From the NCBI RefSeq assembly GCF_041477585.1, contig NZ_JBGNYA010000001.1, forward strand, positions 744,001 to 808,000: 64,000 nucleotides of DNA, in the 5' to 3' direction. Origin of the DNA: Halobellus sp. MBLA0158 (GTDB lineage Archaea; Halobacteriota; Halobacteria; Halobacteriales; Haloferacaceae). The notes under the pieces were generated by a model. It did not search any database and was not told the origin of the DNA. It worked only from the letters and a program-made list of their open reading frames with translations. The translations under genes were made by a program, and so were the position numbers. Position 1 is the first letter of the stretch, and each line of letters begins with the position of its first letter. Below, in pieces: positions 23,682 through 32,733 of the stretch.

Positions 23682-24092
23682 ATGGACGCGGACCGCCGGA
23701 TCGCCGCCGCCGAGGACGTCGCCGCCGACGAGACGATCGTGTTCACCGCGAAGCGGGGCTTCGAGTCGACCGAGGGGATCCTCACCCGGCTCGCCGACGG
23801 GACGGTCGTCGCCTACACGAACTACTGCCCGCACTGGCGGGACGTCCGCCTCGACAAGGGCTCGGGCGCGACCGTCCGGAACGGTGAGCTCGTCTGCGGC
23901 AAACACGGCGCGACCTTCCAGAAAGCCGACGGCCACTGCGACTTCGGCCCCTGCGAGGGTGCCGTCCTCGACACCTTCGAGGTCACCGTCGAGAACGGCG
24001 ACGTCTACCTCACCGACGACGACTGGGACGCCGCGGAACCGGGACTCTCAGAGGAGCGCGACCTCTCGTCCGGCGGCCGGATCGACTTCTGA
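23682..24092 (+). CDS. Rieske [2Fe-2S] protein
   Basis: A 136-residue soluble ferredoxin-like protein. CPHW and CGKHGATF provide the Cys-x-His and Cys-x2-His cluster ligands, in the order and spacing of Rieske domains. There is no membrane anchor and no oxygenase catalytic domain, so it is likely an electron carrier or assimilatory-type Rieske subunit. Partner unknown. Single-gene transcription unit. Confidence 0.85.
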   Translation: MDADRRIAAAEDVAADETIVFTAKRGFESTEGILTRLADGTVVAYTNYCPHWRDVRLDKGSGATVRNGELVCGKHGATFQKADGHCDFGPCEGAVLDTFEVTVENGDVYLTDDDWDAAEPGLSEERDLSSGGRIDF

Positions 24093-24123
24093 CGGCTGCT
24101 TGACGAAGTGCCGTCTCGCAAAT

Positions 24124-24161
24124 TGAGTTCGGCAAAACAGTAGCGGGAAGTAGATTTGAAC
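24124..24161. repeat. tRNA-iMet 3'-end repeat, distal copy (att-like scar)
   Basis: 38 nt matching 24248-24285 with one mismatch (A for G). It includes the tRNA 3' part TAGCGGGA...TAGATTTGAAC and trailer TGAGTTCGGCAAAACAG. It lies on the 3' side of the tRNA gene and cannot form a tRNA itself. Confidence 0.75.
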
Positions 24162-24247
24162 CCCGATCGCTTCGCTCCCTGGCTCAAATCTCCCGTCGCT
24201 ACCGTGCCGAACGCACGTGGTACTCGGCGACGGAGCGCCTCGCGGAG

Positions 24248-24285
24248 TGAGTTCGGCAAAACAGTAGCGGGAGGTAGATTTGAAC
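24248..24285. repeat. tRNA-iMet 3'-end repeat, proximal copy (in tRNA and trailer)
   Basis: Copy of 24124-24161 covering the trailer and the 3' end of the initiator tRNA gene. Confidence 0.75.
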
Positions 24286-24339
24286 TACCGATCTCCGGGT
24301 TATGAGCCCGGCGGAATCTCCTGGCTATCCCATCCCGCT
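24265..24339 (-). tRNA. Initiator tRNA-Met (CAT)
   Basis: On the minus strand it begins AGCGGG and ends CCCGCTA, with the A1-T72 acceptor pair of archaeal initiators. The anticodon arm CCGGGCTCATAACCCGG carries CAT flanked by the GGG/CCC pairs of initiator tRNAs. The T arm is CGGTAGTTCAAATCTACC. No CCA encoded. Confidence 0.9.
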
Positions 24340-24418
24340 ACCGAAACGAAGCCGTGGGCTACGGTTAAGGGTTGTGTTTCGCCCGCAGTGTGGCAATTTC
24401 CCTCGCAGTAGATCCCGA

Positions 24419-24868
24419 TCACGACCGGGTCACACGCCAGGTGAGCAGGCTCTCGGCGACGTAGTTCAACACGACCGAGGCGCCGATCGCGATCGGGATC
24501 GGGATCAGCTGCCAGAGGTCGAAGCCGAACACCGGAACCGTGACCGAGAGCTGTCGGAGCGCGCGGACGATCAGGAACTGGACGGCGAGGCCCCCGCTTC
24601 GGACGATGTTCGAGCGGACGAACCGGCTCAGAGTCGGGACCGCGCCCGACTTCCCGAGTTCGGAGAACGTCCAGCGCTCGTTGATCGCGAACATCACGAC
24701 GATCGCGACCTCAGCGCCGACGAGCTTCGCGTACTCGCCGAGCACGCCGAAGCCGACGATGAGCGCCGTCGTCGTCGCCATATCGAAGACGGCGCCGACT
24801 GCGCCGACGGAGACGAACTTCCCGAAGCGGACGCCCGAGAGCAGGGCGTCGGCCGACTCCCGGAGCAT
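24419..24868 (-). CDS. GtrA-family membrane protein
   Basis: A 149-residue protein with four predicted membrane helices and the family opening RFGKFVSVGAVGAVFDMATTTAL plus FAINERWTFSELG, characteristic of GtrA. Such proteins are thought to flip or present lipid-linked sugars made by a partner GT2 enzyme. That enzyme is encoded directly upstream: the stop of the GT2 gene abuts this ATG, so they form one operon. Confidence 0.9.
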   Translation of the reverse strand: MLRESADALLSGVRFGKFVSVGAVGAVFDMATTTALIVGFGVLGEYAKLVGAEVAIVVMFAINERWTFSELGKSGAVPTLSRFVRSNIVRSGGLAVQFLIVRALRQLSVTVPVFGFDLWQLIPIPIAIGASVVLNYVAESLLTWRVTRS

Positions 24869-25675
24869 TCAGTCGGCCTCGCGGACCTCGGCGTCGGCGA
24901 CGGCGAGGCGTTCGATCAGCGACTGTTCGTCGCGCTGGGAGTCCAGCAGTTCGTGGAGGCGATCGTCGCCGAGCAGCCGGGCACGGTGTCTGGCGGTCAC
25001 GAGCGCCCGGGCCAGGCGGAACGTCGTCCCGACCGTCGAGACCGTCGAGCCGGGGCGGTCCTCCCAGCGGACGGGCACCTCGACGACGCGGTGCCCCAGC
25101 GCGCCCGCGACGGCGACGAGCTCGATATCCCAGGCGAAGCCGGGCTCGTAGAGGTGCGCGCGGACGTCCCGCCACGCGTCGGCGCTGATCGCCTTCGCGC
25201 CGCACTGGTAGTCGTAGAGCGGCTCGTCGAGCATCCGACGCGCGAGCCACGCGAAGCCGTCGCCCAGGCGCCGCCGGGCGAACGTCTGGTGGGCGGCGAC
25301 GTCCGCGTCGGGGTGGCGGCGCGAACCGACCGCGAGGTCGGCCTTCCCGTCGGCGACGGCGTCGACGACGTCGGCGAAAGAGGGCGCGGGCGTGCTCCCG
25401 TCGGCGTCGGCGAATGCAAGCGTGTCGACGTCGTCGGCGAGCGCCTCGAAGCCCGCGGTGATCGCGGTGCCCTTGCCGCGCCGGCGGTCGGCGGTCGCGA
25501 TCTCGACGCGATCGGGGAGGGGCGCGAGCCGATCGCGGACGTCCGGCCGCGGCGCGTCGAGTTCGACGCGGACGACCGCGGGGTCGAGCCGATCGACGAG
25601 GGCGCCGAGGTAGCCGCTGAGACGCTCGGGATCCGGGCGGTAAGCGGGAACGACGATCCCGACGGCGCGAGTCAT
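24869..25675 (-). CDS. Family 2 glycosyltransferase, dolichyl-phosphate sugar synthase type
   Basis: A 268-residue GT2 enzyme. It has VGIVVPAYRPD at the N-terminus, RRRGKGTAITAGFEAL, and the FADADGS nucleotide-sugar/metal motif at about 118. YDYQCGAKAISADAWRDV and ELVAVAGALGHRVVEVPVRWEDRPGS follow, as in DPM1-like transferases that load dolichol phosphate. The ATG at 25675 is chosen because the conserved strand starts 4 residues later. With GtrA and the DUF2298 protein it suggests a lipid-linked glycan pathway. Confidence 0.88.
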   Translation of the reverse strand: MTRAVGIVVPAYRPDPERLSGYLGALVDRLDPAVVRVELDAPRPDVRDRLAPLPDRVEIATADRRRGKGTAITAGFEALADDVDTLAFADADGSTPAPSFADVVDAVADGKADLAVGSRRHPDADVAAHQTFARRRLGDGFAWLARRMLDEPLYDYQCGAKAISADAWRDVRAHLYEPGFAWDIELVAVAGALGHRVVEVPVRWEDRPGSTVSTVGTTFRLARALVTARHRARLLGDDRLHELLDSQRDEQSLIERLAVADAEVREAD

Positions 25676-25811
25676 CACCCACAGGTATCGGCTTCTGTGT
25701 GAAAAACGAATCGCTACCGTCCCGCCCCCGTCCGTCGGCCCTCGGCCGATCCGCGATTCGCCGGCCATCACAAAGCGTATGTTCCGGGCCCGCCCCCGTG
25801 GGATACGGAGA

Positions 25812-28235
25812 ATGGAGTACGCCCTCGTCGCCCGCTGGCTGGTCCTCTATGCCGCCCTCTTCGCCCTCGGCCTCCCCCTCGCGGCGCGGCTGCTCCCCGA
25901 CGCGCGCGGCCGGGGCGCCGGGCTGGCGATTCCGATCGCGCTCGTCGTCCTCAGCGTCCTCGCGTACTGGGTCGGCCACCTCGCGTGGGGGGCGATCGCG
26001 CTCGCCTCGGGCGTCCTCGCGCTCCTCGTCGCCAGCGCGCTCGCGGGACTCGATCTCGGCGCCCTCCGCGAGCGTGAGATCCGCCTAGCCGTCGACGTCG
26101 ACCGCGATGCCGTCACCGACGCGGCGCTCGTTTTCGTCGTCGGCTTCCTCCTCGTGGTCGCGATCCGGTCGTTCGATCCGGCGGTCTACCCCGTCGGCGG
26201 CGAGAAGTTCCTCGACTTCGGTCTCCTGAAGACGCTCCGGCGCTCGCCCGTCCTCCCGCCGGAGGACTTCTGGTTCGCGAACGAGCCGGTGAAGTACTAC
26301 TACGGCGGCCACCTGACGGCGACGCTTCTGGGGTGGCTCGCCGCGACGCCGCCGAAGTTCGCCTACAACCTCGCGCTCGCGGGCTTCTACGCGGCGCTTC
26401 TCTCGGCCGCCTTCGAGCTCGCGGGCGCTGTCGGCGCCGATCGGCTGCCGTCGCTGTCTGGCCTCTCCCCGCGCCGCGCCCGCCGCCTCGCGGGCGCGTG
26501 TGCGGTCCTCTTCGTCGGCGTCGCGAGCAACCTCGCCACCGCGGGTCGGTTCGCCCTGCTCGCGCTTCCCGAACCGCTCCGGCGCTCGGCCGCCGAACTG
26601 GTCGCGGCACAGAGCCAGTACACCGTCGATCGGATCCTCGCCGGCGCCGACTCCTTCTCGTACTGGAGCGCCTCGCGGATCATTCCGGGGACGATCAACG
26701 AGTTCCCCCTGTTCGCGTGGCTGAACGGTGACCTCCACGCGCATATGATCGGCACGCCGACGCTGCTCCTGGCCGCGGCCGTCGGCTACGCGTACTACCG
26801 GACGCCAGAGTCGGCGCTGCGGCGGCGACGCGCGCTCCTGTTCGCCGTGCTCCCGCCGATCGCGGCCTGGCAGGCCGTCCAGAACACCTGGAGCTTCCCG
26901 AGCGTCCTCGCGCTCGGGTGGCTCGCGGCGGTCTTCGCGCCCGCCGCCCCGGCGACGTTGCTCCCGGCGGCGCTCGCGGGTCGGCTCGACACCGACGCGG
27001 ACGTCGCTGCGGACGCCTCGACTCCCGCGCGGCTCCGCGCCGAAGTCCGCCGCGTCGGCGCGGCGACGCTGGCGGCGGCCGTCGCGGCCCTCGTCGCCGC
27101 CGTGCTGGCGTCGCCGTTCCTGCTCGGCGCCGCGACCGGCGCGGGCGGCCGCTCGATCGAGTTCCTCGGCCCGGCGATGCGGAGCGGCTTCGGCGGCCTC
27201 CTCATCGTCCACGGCGCGTTCGTCGTCGGCTTCGCCGCGTACCTCCTCGCGCGGGTGCGCGTCGAGCGCGCCTGGGCGCTCGTCCTCGCGGTCGGTTGGG
27301 CCGCGTACATCGGCCACCGGATCGGCTTCGCGGCGCTCGCCCTGTCGGTGCCGATCCTCGTGCTCGCGTGGGTCGGCCTGCGCGCGTCGCGGTCGCTGGG
27401 CTACGAGGCCGTCCTCGTCGTCGCCGGCGCGGGACTCGTCACGCTCGTCGAACTGGTCTACGTGAAGGAACAGGCCGGACCGGGCCGGATGAACACCGTG
27501 TTCAAGACGTATATGCAGGTGTGGGTCTTCTGGGGCACGGCGATGGGCGTCGCCCTCCCCGGGCTCGTCCTGGGTGCCTTCGACCGCGGAGAGAGCGCGG
27601 GGGGTGACGCCGATCCTGACCCCGACTCGCGGCTCCGGCACGCCGCCGACCTCCCCTGGCGTCGCGCCGGCGCGGTCGGCCTCGCGGTCCTGCTCGTTCT
27701 CTCGACGAGCGTCTACGGCGTCATCGCGGTCGGCGCGCACTTCCAGTCCGCTCCCGCCGGCGGCGCGACGCTGGACGCGACGCAGTTCGTGGAGACCCAG
27801 CATCCCGGCTACGACCGGGCGATCGCGTGGATCGACGACCTGGAGGGCCAGCCGACGATCGTCGAGGCGCCGGGGACGGGCTACTACCCCGGCGGGACCG
27901 ACGGCCGCGAGCGGGTGATGTACTCCTGGCACGCGAACCCCGCCTCCAGCCTGACCGGCGTGCCGACCGTCGCCGGGTGGCAACACGAGGTGGGCTACCG
28001 CGGGAGAGCGGCGTACCGGGAGCGCGTCCGCGACGTCGACGCGATCTACACGGGGAACGCGACGGTCCGCGCGGAGTTACTCCGAAAGTACGAGGTGGAG
28101 TACGTGTGGGTCGGGCCGAGCGAGCGCGCCCGCTACGGGTCGGTGTCGTTCTCGGGGGCGGCGTTCGAGGCGGTCCACCGCTCCGGCGACGTGACGATCT
28201 ACGCCGTCGACCGCGACGCGCTCTCGGAACCGTAG
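25812..28235 (+). CDS. DUF2298 (YYY-domain) multi-pass membrane protein, probable glycosyltransferase-like
   Basis: An 807-residue integral membrane protein with more than a dozen hydrophobic helices. It contains RSFDPAVYPVGGEKFLDFGLLKTLRRS, NEPVKYYYGGHL and GTINEFPLFAWLNGDLHAHM, hallmarks of the DUF2298/YYY family. Members resemble GT-C transferases, with an acidic first-loop region and a C-terminal extracytoplasmic domain (from about residue 660). The ATG at 25812 starts the first helix; an earlier ATG at 25779 would add 11 basic residues. It is divergent from the GT2-GtrA operon, so they may share a pathway. Confidence 0.85.
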   Translation: MEYALVARWLVLYAALFALGLPLAARLLPDARGRGAGLAIPIALVVLSVLAYWVGHLAWGAIALASGVLALLVASALAGLDLGALREREIRLAVDVDRDAVTDAALVFVVGFLLVVAIRSFDPAVYPVGGEKFLDFGLLKTLRRSPVLPPEDFWFANEPVKYYYGGHLTATLLGWLAATPPKFAYNLALAGFYAALLSAAFELAGAVGADRLPSLSGLSPRRARRLAGACAVLFVGVASNLATAGRFALLALPEPLRRSAAELVAAQSQYTVDRILAGADSFSYWSASRIIPGTINEFPLFAWLNGDLHAHMIGTPTLLLAAAVGYAYYRTPESALRRRRALLFAVLPPIAAWQAVQNTWSFPSVLALGWLAAVFAPAAPATLLPAALAGRLDTDADVAADASTPARLRAEVRRVGAATLAAAVAALVAAVLASPFLLGAATGAGGRSIEFLGPAMRSGFGGLLIVHGAFVVGFAAYLLARVRVERAWALVLAVGWAAYIGHRIGFAALALSVPILVLAWVGLRASRSLGYEAVLVVAGAGLVTLVELVYVKEQAGPGRMNTVFKTYMQVWVFWGTAMGVALPGLVLGAFDRGESAGGDADPDPDSRLRHAADLPWRRAGAVGLAVLLVLSTSVYGVIAVGAHFQSAPAGGATLDATQFVETQHPGYDRAIAWIDDLEGQPTIVEAPGTGYYPGGTDGRERVMYSWHANPASSLTGVPTVAGWQHEVGYRGRAAYRERVRDVDAIYTGNATVRAELLRKYEVEYVWVGPSERARYGSVSFSGAAFEAVHRSGDVTIYAVDRDALSEP

Positions 28236-28250
28236 CCGGCGGACTCGGAG

Positions 28251-28508
28251 TTACGCGCCGCGCTTCGAGATGACGTCGATCGCCTCGGCGTCGACCGCGA
28301 CGACGTCCAGGAAGTGCGGGACGAACTGCCGCTTCTCGAAGGTCTCCCGTTCGTCTTCGGTGCCGACGGTACACCACAGCTGCGGGCGGTCCGGACCGTG
28401 GTAGTCGCCCTGGCGGTCGATCGAGAAGCAGACGACCTCCTCGCCGTCGACCTCGATGGTCGCGCCGCGGTTGATGTCCGGGTCGCCGCGAATGATGACC
28501 TTCTTCAT
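28251..28508 (-). CDS. HAH_0734-family small haloarchaeal protein
   Basis: An 85-residue protein beginning KKVIIRGDPDINRGATIEVDG, highly conserved among haloarchaea (a family named after HAH_0734). It is a small beta-rich domain with one Cys (PQLWCTVGTEDERETFEKR). No function known. The ATG at 28508 gives the family's standard start. It is divergent from the ribosomal-protein operon. Confidence 0.8.
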   Translation of the reverse strand: MKKVIIRGDPDINRGATIEVDGEEVVCFSIDRQGDYHGPDRPQLWCTVGTEDERETFEKRQFVPHFLDVVAVDAEAIDVISKRGA

Positions 28509-28669
28509 ACCACGCCGTTGGCTCAGTCGGGGCTTAATCGCTTCGGAGACGGTTCGGCGCGGCTGGGCAGCCGTCGTCGCCCTGCCGCCGGACGGGGCGC
28601 TCGCGGTCCCGCCTCCGAACCAAACGGGTTTTAACCGACGATGTCGAAACGCGGACAAGGTCGATATCT

Positions 28670-28951
28670 ATGGAGATGCCACGCCGATTCAACACGTACT
28701 GCCCGAACTGCGACGGGCACCACGAGCACGAGGTCGAGAAGGTCCGGACGGGCCGCTCGACCGGAATGAAGTGGAACGCGCGGCAGACCCGCCGCGGCAA
28801 AGCGGTCATCGGGAACGCCGGGAAGTTCTCGAAGGTGCCCGGTGGCGACAAGCCGACGAAGAAGACCCACCTGAAGTACATCTGCTCGGACTGCGGCAAG
28901 GCCCACATGCGCGAGGGCTGGCGCGCGGGCCGACTCACGTTCCAGGAGTAA
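28670..28951 (+). CDS. rpl44e: 50S ribosomal protein L44e (eL42)
   Basis: A 93-residue ribosomal protein with [11 protein letters not shown] and [20 protein letters not shown]; the four cysteines bind one zinc. It sits at the E-site region of the large subunit. The start MEMPRRF matches the usual haloarchaeal M-x-MPRRF. It leads a five-gene translation operon and is followed by S27e after 2 nt. Confidence 0.95.
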   Translation: MEMPRRFNTYCPNCDGHHEHEVEKVRTGRSTGMKWNARQTRRGKAVIGNAGKFSKVPGGDKPTKKTHLKYICSDCGKAHMREGWRAGRLTFQE

Positions 28952-28953
28952 CG

Positions 28954-29151
28954 ATGGCAGGGAACTTCTACCGCGTGCAGTGTCCGGACTGCGACAACGA
29001 ACAGGTCGTCTTCGGCAAGGCCTCGACGACCGTCAACTGCGCCGTCTGCGGGACGACGCTGGCGACGCCGACCGGCGGCGACGCCGACATCCACGGCGAG
29101 GTCGTCGAGACGGTCGAGCGCCGCTCGGCCGACGCCGAGGCCGAGGCATAA
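28954..29151 (+). CDS. rps27e: 30S ribosomal protein S27e
   Basis: A 65-residue zinc-ribbon ribosomal protein: FYRVQCPDCDNEQVVFGKASTTVNCAVCGTTL with two CxxC pairs, then an acidic C-terminus. Order L44e-S27e-aIF2-alpha is conserved in archaea. Confidence 0.95.
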   Translation: MAGNFYRVQCPDCDNEQVVFGKASTTVNCAVCGTTLATPTGGDADIHGEVVETVERRSADAEAEA

Positions 29152-29175
29152 GGCTCCCTTCGGAGGCTCTCATAT

Positions 29176-29973
29176 ATGAAGTACAGCGGATGGCCCGAAT
29201 CGGGTGATCTCGTCGTCGGCGAAGTCGACGAGATCACGGACTTCGGGGTCTTCGTCGACCTCGACGAGTACGAGGACAAGCGCGGCCTCTGTCACATCAG
29301 CGAGGTCGCAAGCGGCTGGATCAAGAACGTCCGCGACCACGTCCGCGAGGGACAGACGGTCGTCGCGAAGGTCCTGGAGGTCGACGAGGGCTCCCAGCAG
29401 ATCGACCTCTCGATCAAGGACGTAAACGAGCACCAGCGCAAGGAGAAGATCCAGGACTGGAAGAACGAGCAGAAGGCCGACAACTGGATGGAGATCGCCT
29501 TCGGCGACGACGTCACCGACGAGCGCTACGGCGCCATCGCGAACGCGCTGCTCGTCGATTTCGAGTCCCTCTACGACGCCTTCGAGTCGGCGGCGATCCA
29601 CGGCGCGGACGCGCTCGAGGACGTCGACCTCGACGACGAGGAGATCGAGGCGATCGTCGAGACCGCCCGCCAGAACGTCTCGGTCCCCTACGTGAACGTC
29701 ACGGGCTACGTCGACCTCCGGTGTCCGACCGGCGACGGCGTCGACCGGATCAAGGAGGCGCTCCAGGCCGCAGAAGGCGAGGACGTCCCCGAGGAGATCG
29801 ATCTGGAAGTCACCTACGTCGGCGCGCCGGAGTACCGGATCCGCGTGCAGGCGCCCGACTACAAGACCGCCGAGGACGCGCTCGAAGCCGCGGCCGACCG
29901 CGCCAGCGACTCGATCATCGCCGACGGCGGCACCGCGGAGTACCACCGCGAGCGGCGCGAAGACGAAGAGTAG
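29176..29973 (+). CDS. eif2a: Translation initiation factor aIF2 subunit alpha
   Basis: A 265-residue protein. Residues 1-85 are an S1/OB domain ([36 protein letters not shown]). A helical domain and a C-terminal alpha/beta domain ([24 protein letters not shown]) follow, as in archaeal IF2-alpha, which joins beta and gamma subunits to deliver initiator tRNA. Length is normal. Third gene of the operon. Confidence 0.95.
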   Translation: MKYSGWPESGDLVVGEVDEITDFGVFVDLDEYEDKRGLCHISEVASGWIKNVRDHVREGQTVVAKVLEVDEGSQQIDLSIKDVNEHQRKEKIQDWKNEQKADNWMEIAFGDDVTDERYGAIANALLVDFESLYDAFESAAIHGADALEDVDLDDEEIEAIVETARQNVSVPYVNVTGYVDLRCPTGDGVDRIKEALQAAEGEDVPEEIDLEVTYVGAPEYRIRVQAPDYKTAEDALEAAADRASDSIIADGGTAEYHRERREDEE

Positions 29974-29978
29974 CCGGG

Positions 29979-30161
29979 ATGAAATCCGACATCCGGGTCT
30001 GTTCGGCGTGGCGCGACGTCCACGACCGCCCGGTGTACTCGCTCTCCGATACCTGTCCCGACTGCGGCGCGGCGACCGAAAACTCCGCGCCGGCCCCGTT
30101 CGACCCCGAAGACGCCTACGGCGAGTACCGACGCGCTCTTAAACGCCGCGGCCGCGAGTGA
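29979..30161 (+). CDS. nop10: Nop10, H/ACA RNP component
   Basis: A 60-residue protein: SDIRVCSAWRDVHDRPVYSLSDTCPDCGAAT, then PFDPEDAYGEYRRALKRRG. It binds Cbf5 in pseudouridine-guide RNPs. The start is the ATG 5 nt after the aIF2-alpha stop. Operon position is conserved across archaea. Confidence 0.93.
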   Translation: MKSDIRVCSAWRDVHDRPVYSLSDTCPDCGAATENSAPAPFDPEDAYGEYRRALKRRGRE

Positions 30162-30165
30162 GGGT

Positions 30166-30924
30166 ATGGACGACATCGAGGTCGAGACGGTCGCAGAGCC
30201 CGATCTGCGCGATCCGGTGCTGATCGAGGGGCTCCCGGGCGTCGGGCACGTCGGAAAGTTGGCCGCAGAGCACCTGCTGGAGGAATTCGACTCCGAGGTC
30301 GTCGCCCGCGTGTTCTCCGACGAGTTCCCGCCACAGGTCGCCGTCGATGACGACGGCGTCGCCGAACTCGCCTGCGCGGAGTTCCACGCCGTCGAGACGG
30401 CCGACCGCGACCTGCTGGTCCTGACCGGCGACCACCAGGCGCAGTCGCACTCGGGCCACTACCACCTCACCGACGCCTTCCTCGACGTCGCCGAGTCCCA
30501 CGGCGTGAGCGAGATCTACGCCCTCGGCGGCGTCCCCACGGGCGAGCTCGTCGAGGAGCCGGACGTCCTCGGCGCCGTCAGCGACGCCGCCGACATCGAG
30601 GCACTCGAAGACGCGGCTGTGGAGTTCCGCGAGGGCGAGCCCGCCGGCGGCATCGTCGGCGTGAGCGGCCTGCTCTTGGGCCTCGGCGAGCGCCGCGACT
30701 TCCGCGCGGCGTGTCTGATGGGCGAGACCAGCGGCTACCTCGTCGACCCCACGAGCGCGCAGGCGGTCCTCGAAGTCCTCGAAACCGTCGTCGGCTTCGA
30801 GGTCGGCTACGACTCCCTCGAAGAGCGGGCCGAGGAGATGAAGGAAGTCGCAGAAAAGATCCAGGAGATGCAGAACCAACAGCAGGGGATGCCGACCGAC
30901 GACGACCTGCGGTACATCGGCTGA
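30166..30924 (+). CDS. PAC2-family proteasome assembly chaperone homologue
   Basis: A 252-residue protein of the PAC2 family (EGLPGVGHVGKLAAEHLLEEFDSEVVARV; VSGLLLGLGERRDFRAACLMGETSGYLVDPTSAQAVLE). Homologues assist proteasome alpha-ring assembly in eukaryotes; archaeal members are often called ATP-grasp-like or PAC2 proteins and are less studied. A long C-terminal helix ends it. Last gene of the translation operon. Confidence 0.85.
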   Translation: MDDIEVETVAEPDLRDPVLIEGLPGVGHVGKLAAEHLLEEFDSEVVARVFSDEFPPQVAVDDDGVAELACAEFHAVETADRDLLVLTGDHQAQSHSGHYHLTDAFLDVAESHGVSEIYALGGVPTGELVEEPDVLGAVSDAADIEALEDAAVEFREGEPAGGIVGVSGLLLGLGERRDFRAACLMGETSGYLVDPTSAQAVLEVLETVVGFEVGYDSLEERAEEMKEVAEKIQEMQNQQQGMPTDDDLRYIG

Positions 30925-30940
30925 GTCTCTTTTTTCTCAG
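30921..30940. terminator. Putative terminator between convergent genes
   Basis: CTGAG and CTCAG arms flank a T-rich centre with a run of T at 30930-30935, between PAC2 and the convergent PhzF gene. Confidence 0.4.
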
Positions 30941-31836
30941 GCTTCGATGATGCCGTCATCCTCGTCGTCGGGCACCGCCAGCCGCCCGTCGAACGAGGTC
31001 ACGCCGCGGCCGCCGACTCTGACTCCCGTCTTCGCTTCGACGCGAATCCGCCCCGGCCGATCGAGAAAGTGGCCCTGCTCGAAGACCATCTCGTCGGGGA
31101 AGTCGTCGAAGGCGCCGACCTCGCGGAGGTACGCGCCGCAGGCCCCGGCGGCGGTGCCGGTGACCGGGTCCTCGGAGATCCCGAGCGAGGGCGCGAACGC
31201 CCGGGCGTGGAGCGTCGAATCGCCCTCCAGCGCGTCGAAGGTGAACGCATAGACGCCCGCCGCGTCGTGTTCGTCGGTGAGCGTCTCGACCGCGTCGGGG
31301 TCGGGGTCGGCCCGGCTCAGATTCTCCAGGAAGTTCACCGGCACGATCAGGAACGGCAGACCGGTGGAGGCGACCGCGACGGGCGCGTCGGCGCCGACGT
31401 CCCGGAGCGCGGCGGGGTCGATACCGAGCGCCGTCCCCAGGCGGTCGTAGTCGACGTCGACCCGCTCGACGCGCGGCCGGTCCTGGCTCATCCAGACGGT
31501 GCCGTCGGCTTCGACCTCGACGTCGAGGACGCCGACGTTCGTCTCGACCGTGTGCTCGCCGGGCTCGACCTCGCCGGCCTCGCGGAGGTGCGCGTAGGTG
31601 GCGATCGTCGCGTGGCCGCAGAGGTCGACCTCCTGGCTCGGCGAGAAGTACCGCAGCCGGCGGTCGGCGGTCGTCGAGGGGCGGAGGAAGGCCGTCTCGC
31701 TGACGGCGAGCTCGCGGGCGATCGCCCGCATCTGTTCCTCTGAGAGGTCGCCGGCCGCCGGCACGACCCCGGCGGCGTTGCCGGCGAGCGGCTCGTCGGC
31801 GAAGGCGTCGACCAGGAGCGCGCGACGGGTGTCCAT
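30937..31836 (-). CDS. PhzF-family isomerase/epimerase-like protein
   Basis: A 299-residue protein with the PhzF opening RALLVDAFADEPLAGNAAGVVPAAGDLSEEQM and the second-lobe DPVTGTAAGACGAYL motif. SETAFLRPS (with the catalytic Glu) and DLCGHATIATYAHL are intact. The family includes phenazine biosynthesis isomerase and diaminopimelate-epimerase-like enzymes; the substrate is unknown in haloarchaea. Confidence 0.88.
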   Translation of the reverse strand: MDTRRALLVDAFADEPLAGNAAGVVPAAGDLSEEQMRAIARELAVSETAFLRPSTTADRRLRYFSPSQEVDLCGHATIATYAHLREAGEVEPGEHTVETNVGVLDVEVEADGTVWMSQDRPRVERVDVDYDRLGTALGIDPAALRDVGADAPVAVASTGLPFLIVPVNFLENLSRADPDPDAVETLTDEHDAAGVYAFTFDALEGDSTLHARAFAPSLGISEDPVTGTAAGACGAYLREVGAFDDFPDEMVFEQGHFLDRPGRIRVEAKTGVRVGGRGVTSFDGRLAVPDDEDDGIIEA

Positions 31837-31941
31837 ACCCGCTCCAGGGCGCGCCGGGTGAAAAGTCCTGGCTGACCGGCTGCTCGACGAGACGAACAGA
31901 TTAAGGAGCCCACCGGACCCTTACCCGAACGGTGACCCTAT

Positions 31942-32649
31942 ATGGGCGACCTGCCCGATCAGTTCAACTGCACGATCACTAACTGGGAGTACATCTACGG
32001 GCTCTGCCGCGACGTCGCAGACCAGGTGAAGGCCGCGGACTTCGAGCCGGACGTCGTCGTCGCGCTGGCCCGCGGCGGGTGGTTCGCGGGCCGGTGCATC
32101 TGTGACTTCCTCGGCCTCGACGACCTCACGAGCCTGAAGATGGAACACTACGTCGGCACCGCCCAGAAGTCTGACGAGCCCGAGGTCCGCTACCCGATGC
32201 CGGAGGGCAGCGTCGAGGGCAAGGACGTCCTCATCATCGACGACATCGCCGACACCGGCGGGTCGATCGAGCGCGCCTACGAGTACGTGACCGACCGCGC
32301 CGCCGGCGAGGTGCGGACGGCGACGCTCCAGCTCCTCCAGACGAGCGCCTTCGAGCCCGACTTCGTCGGCGAACGACTGGAAGAGTGGACCTGGATCGTC
32401 TACCCCTGGAACTTCATCGAGGATATGATCGACCTGGTCTCGGGCGTGATGGAGAAGGCCGACGCCGAGACCTTCGAGGTCGAGGACATCCGTCATTACC
32501 TCTCCGAATATCACTCCGTCGACCGGATCGAGATGGAGATCGCCCAGCCCGGCCGGATGGACGAGGTGATGACCGAGATGGACCGCCGCGGCTACGTCGA
32601 GTCTGCCGACGGAGCGGCCTGGCGGCTGGTCGACGATTCCGGGGCGTAA
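31942..32649 (+). CDS. Phosphoribosyltransferase (purine-type) protein
   Basis: A 235-residue type I PRTase. VLIIDDIADTGGS is the PRPP-binding loop and DVVVALARGGWFAGR the first loop. A C-terminal helical extension (HYLSEYHSVDRIEMEIAQPGRMDEVMTEMDRRGYVE) resembles a small wHTH-like domain and is characteristic of the haloarchaeal version. It may salvage a purine base, or act as a regulator like other archaeal PRTase-HTH proteins; sequence does not settle which. Confidence 0.82.
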   Translation: MGDLPDQFNCTITNWEYIYGLCRDVADQVKAADFEPDVVVALARGGWFAGRCICDFLGLDDLTSLKMEHYVGTAQKSDEPEVRYPMPEGSVEGKDVLIIDDIADTGGSIERAYEYVTDRAAGEVRTATLQLLQTSAFEPDFVGERLEEWTWIVYPWNFIEDMIDLVSGVMEKADAETFEVEDIRHYLSEYHSVDRIEMEIAQPGRMDEVMTEMDRRGYVESADGAAWRLVDDSGA

Positions 32650-32733
32650 TCAGCTTCAGCCGCCGGCTCCGGCGCCGCCCTACCGTCGGCCATCGATCGA
32701 AGCGCTTGAGTAGCGACTGGCTGTCCCTCCGTT

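Noticed and set aside
26085-27986. 633-codon minus-strand frame opposite the DUF2298 gene
   Set aside because: Arg/Glu-rich mirror translation without motifs.
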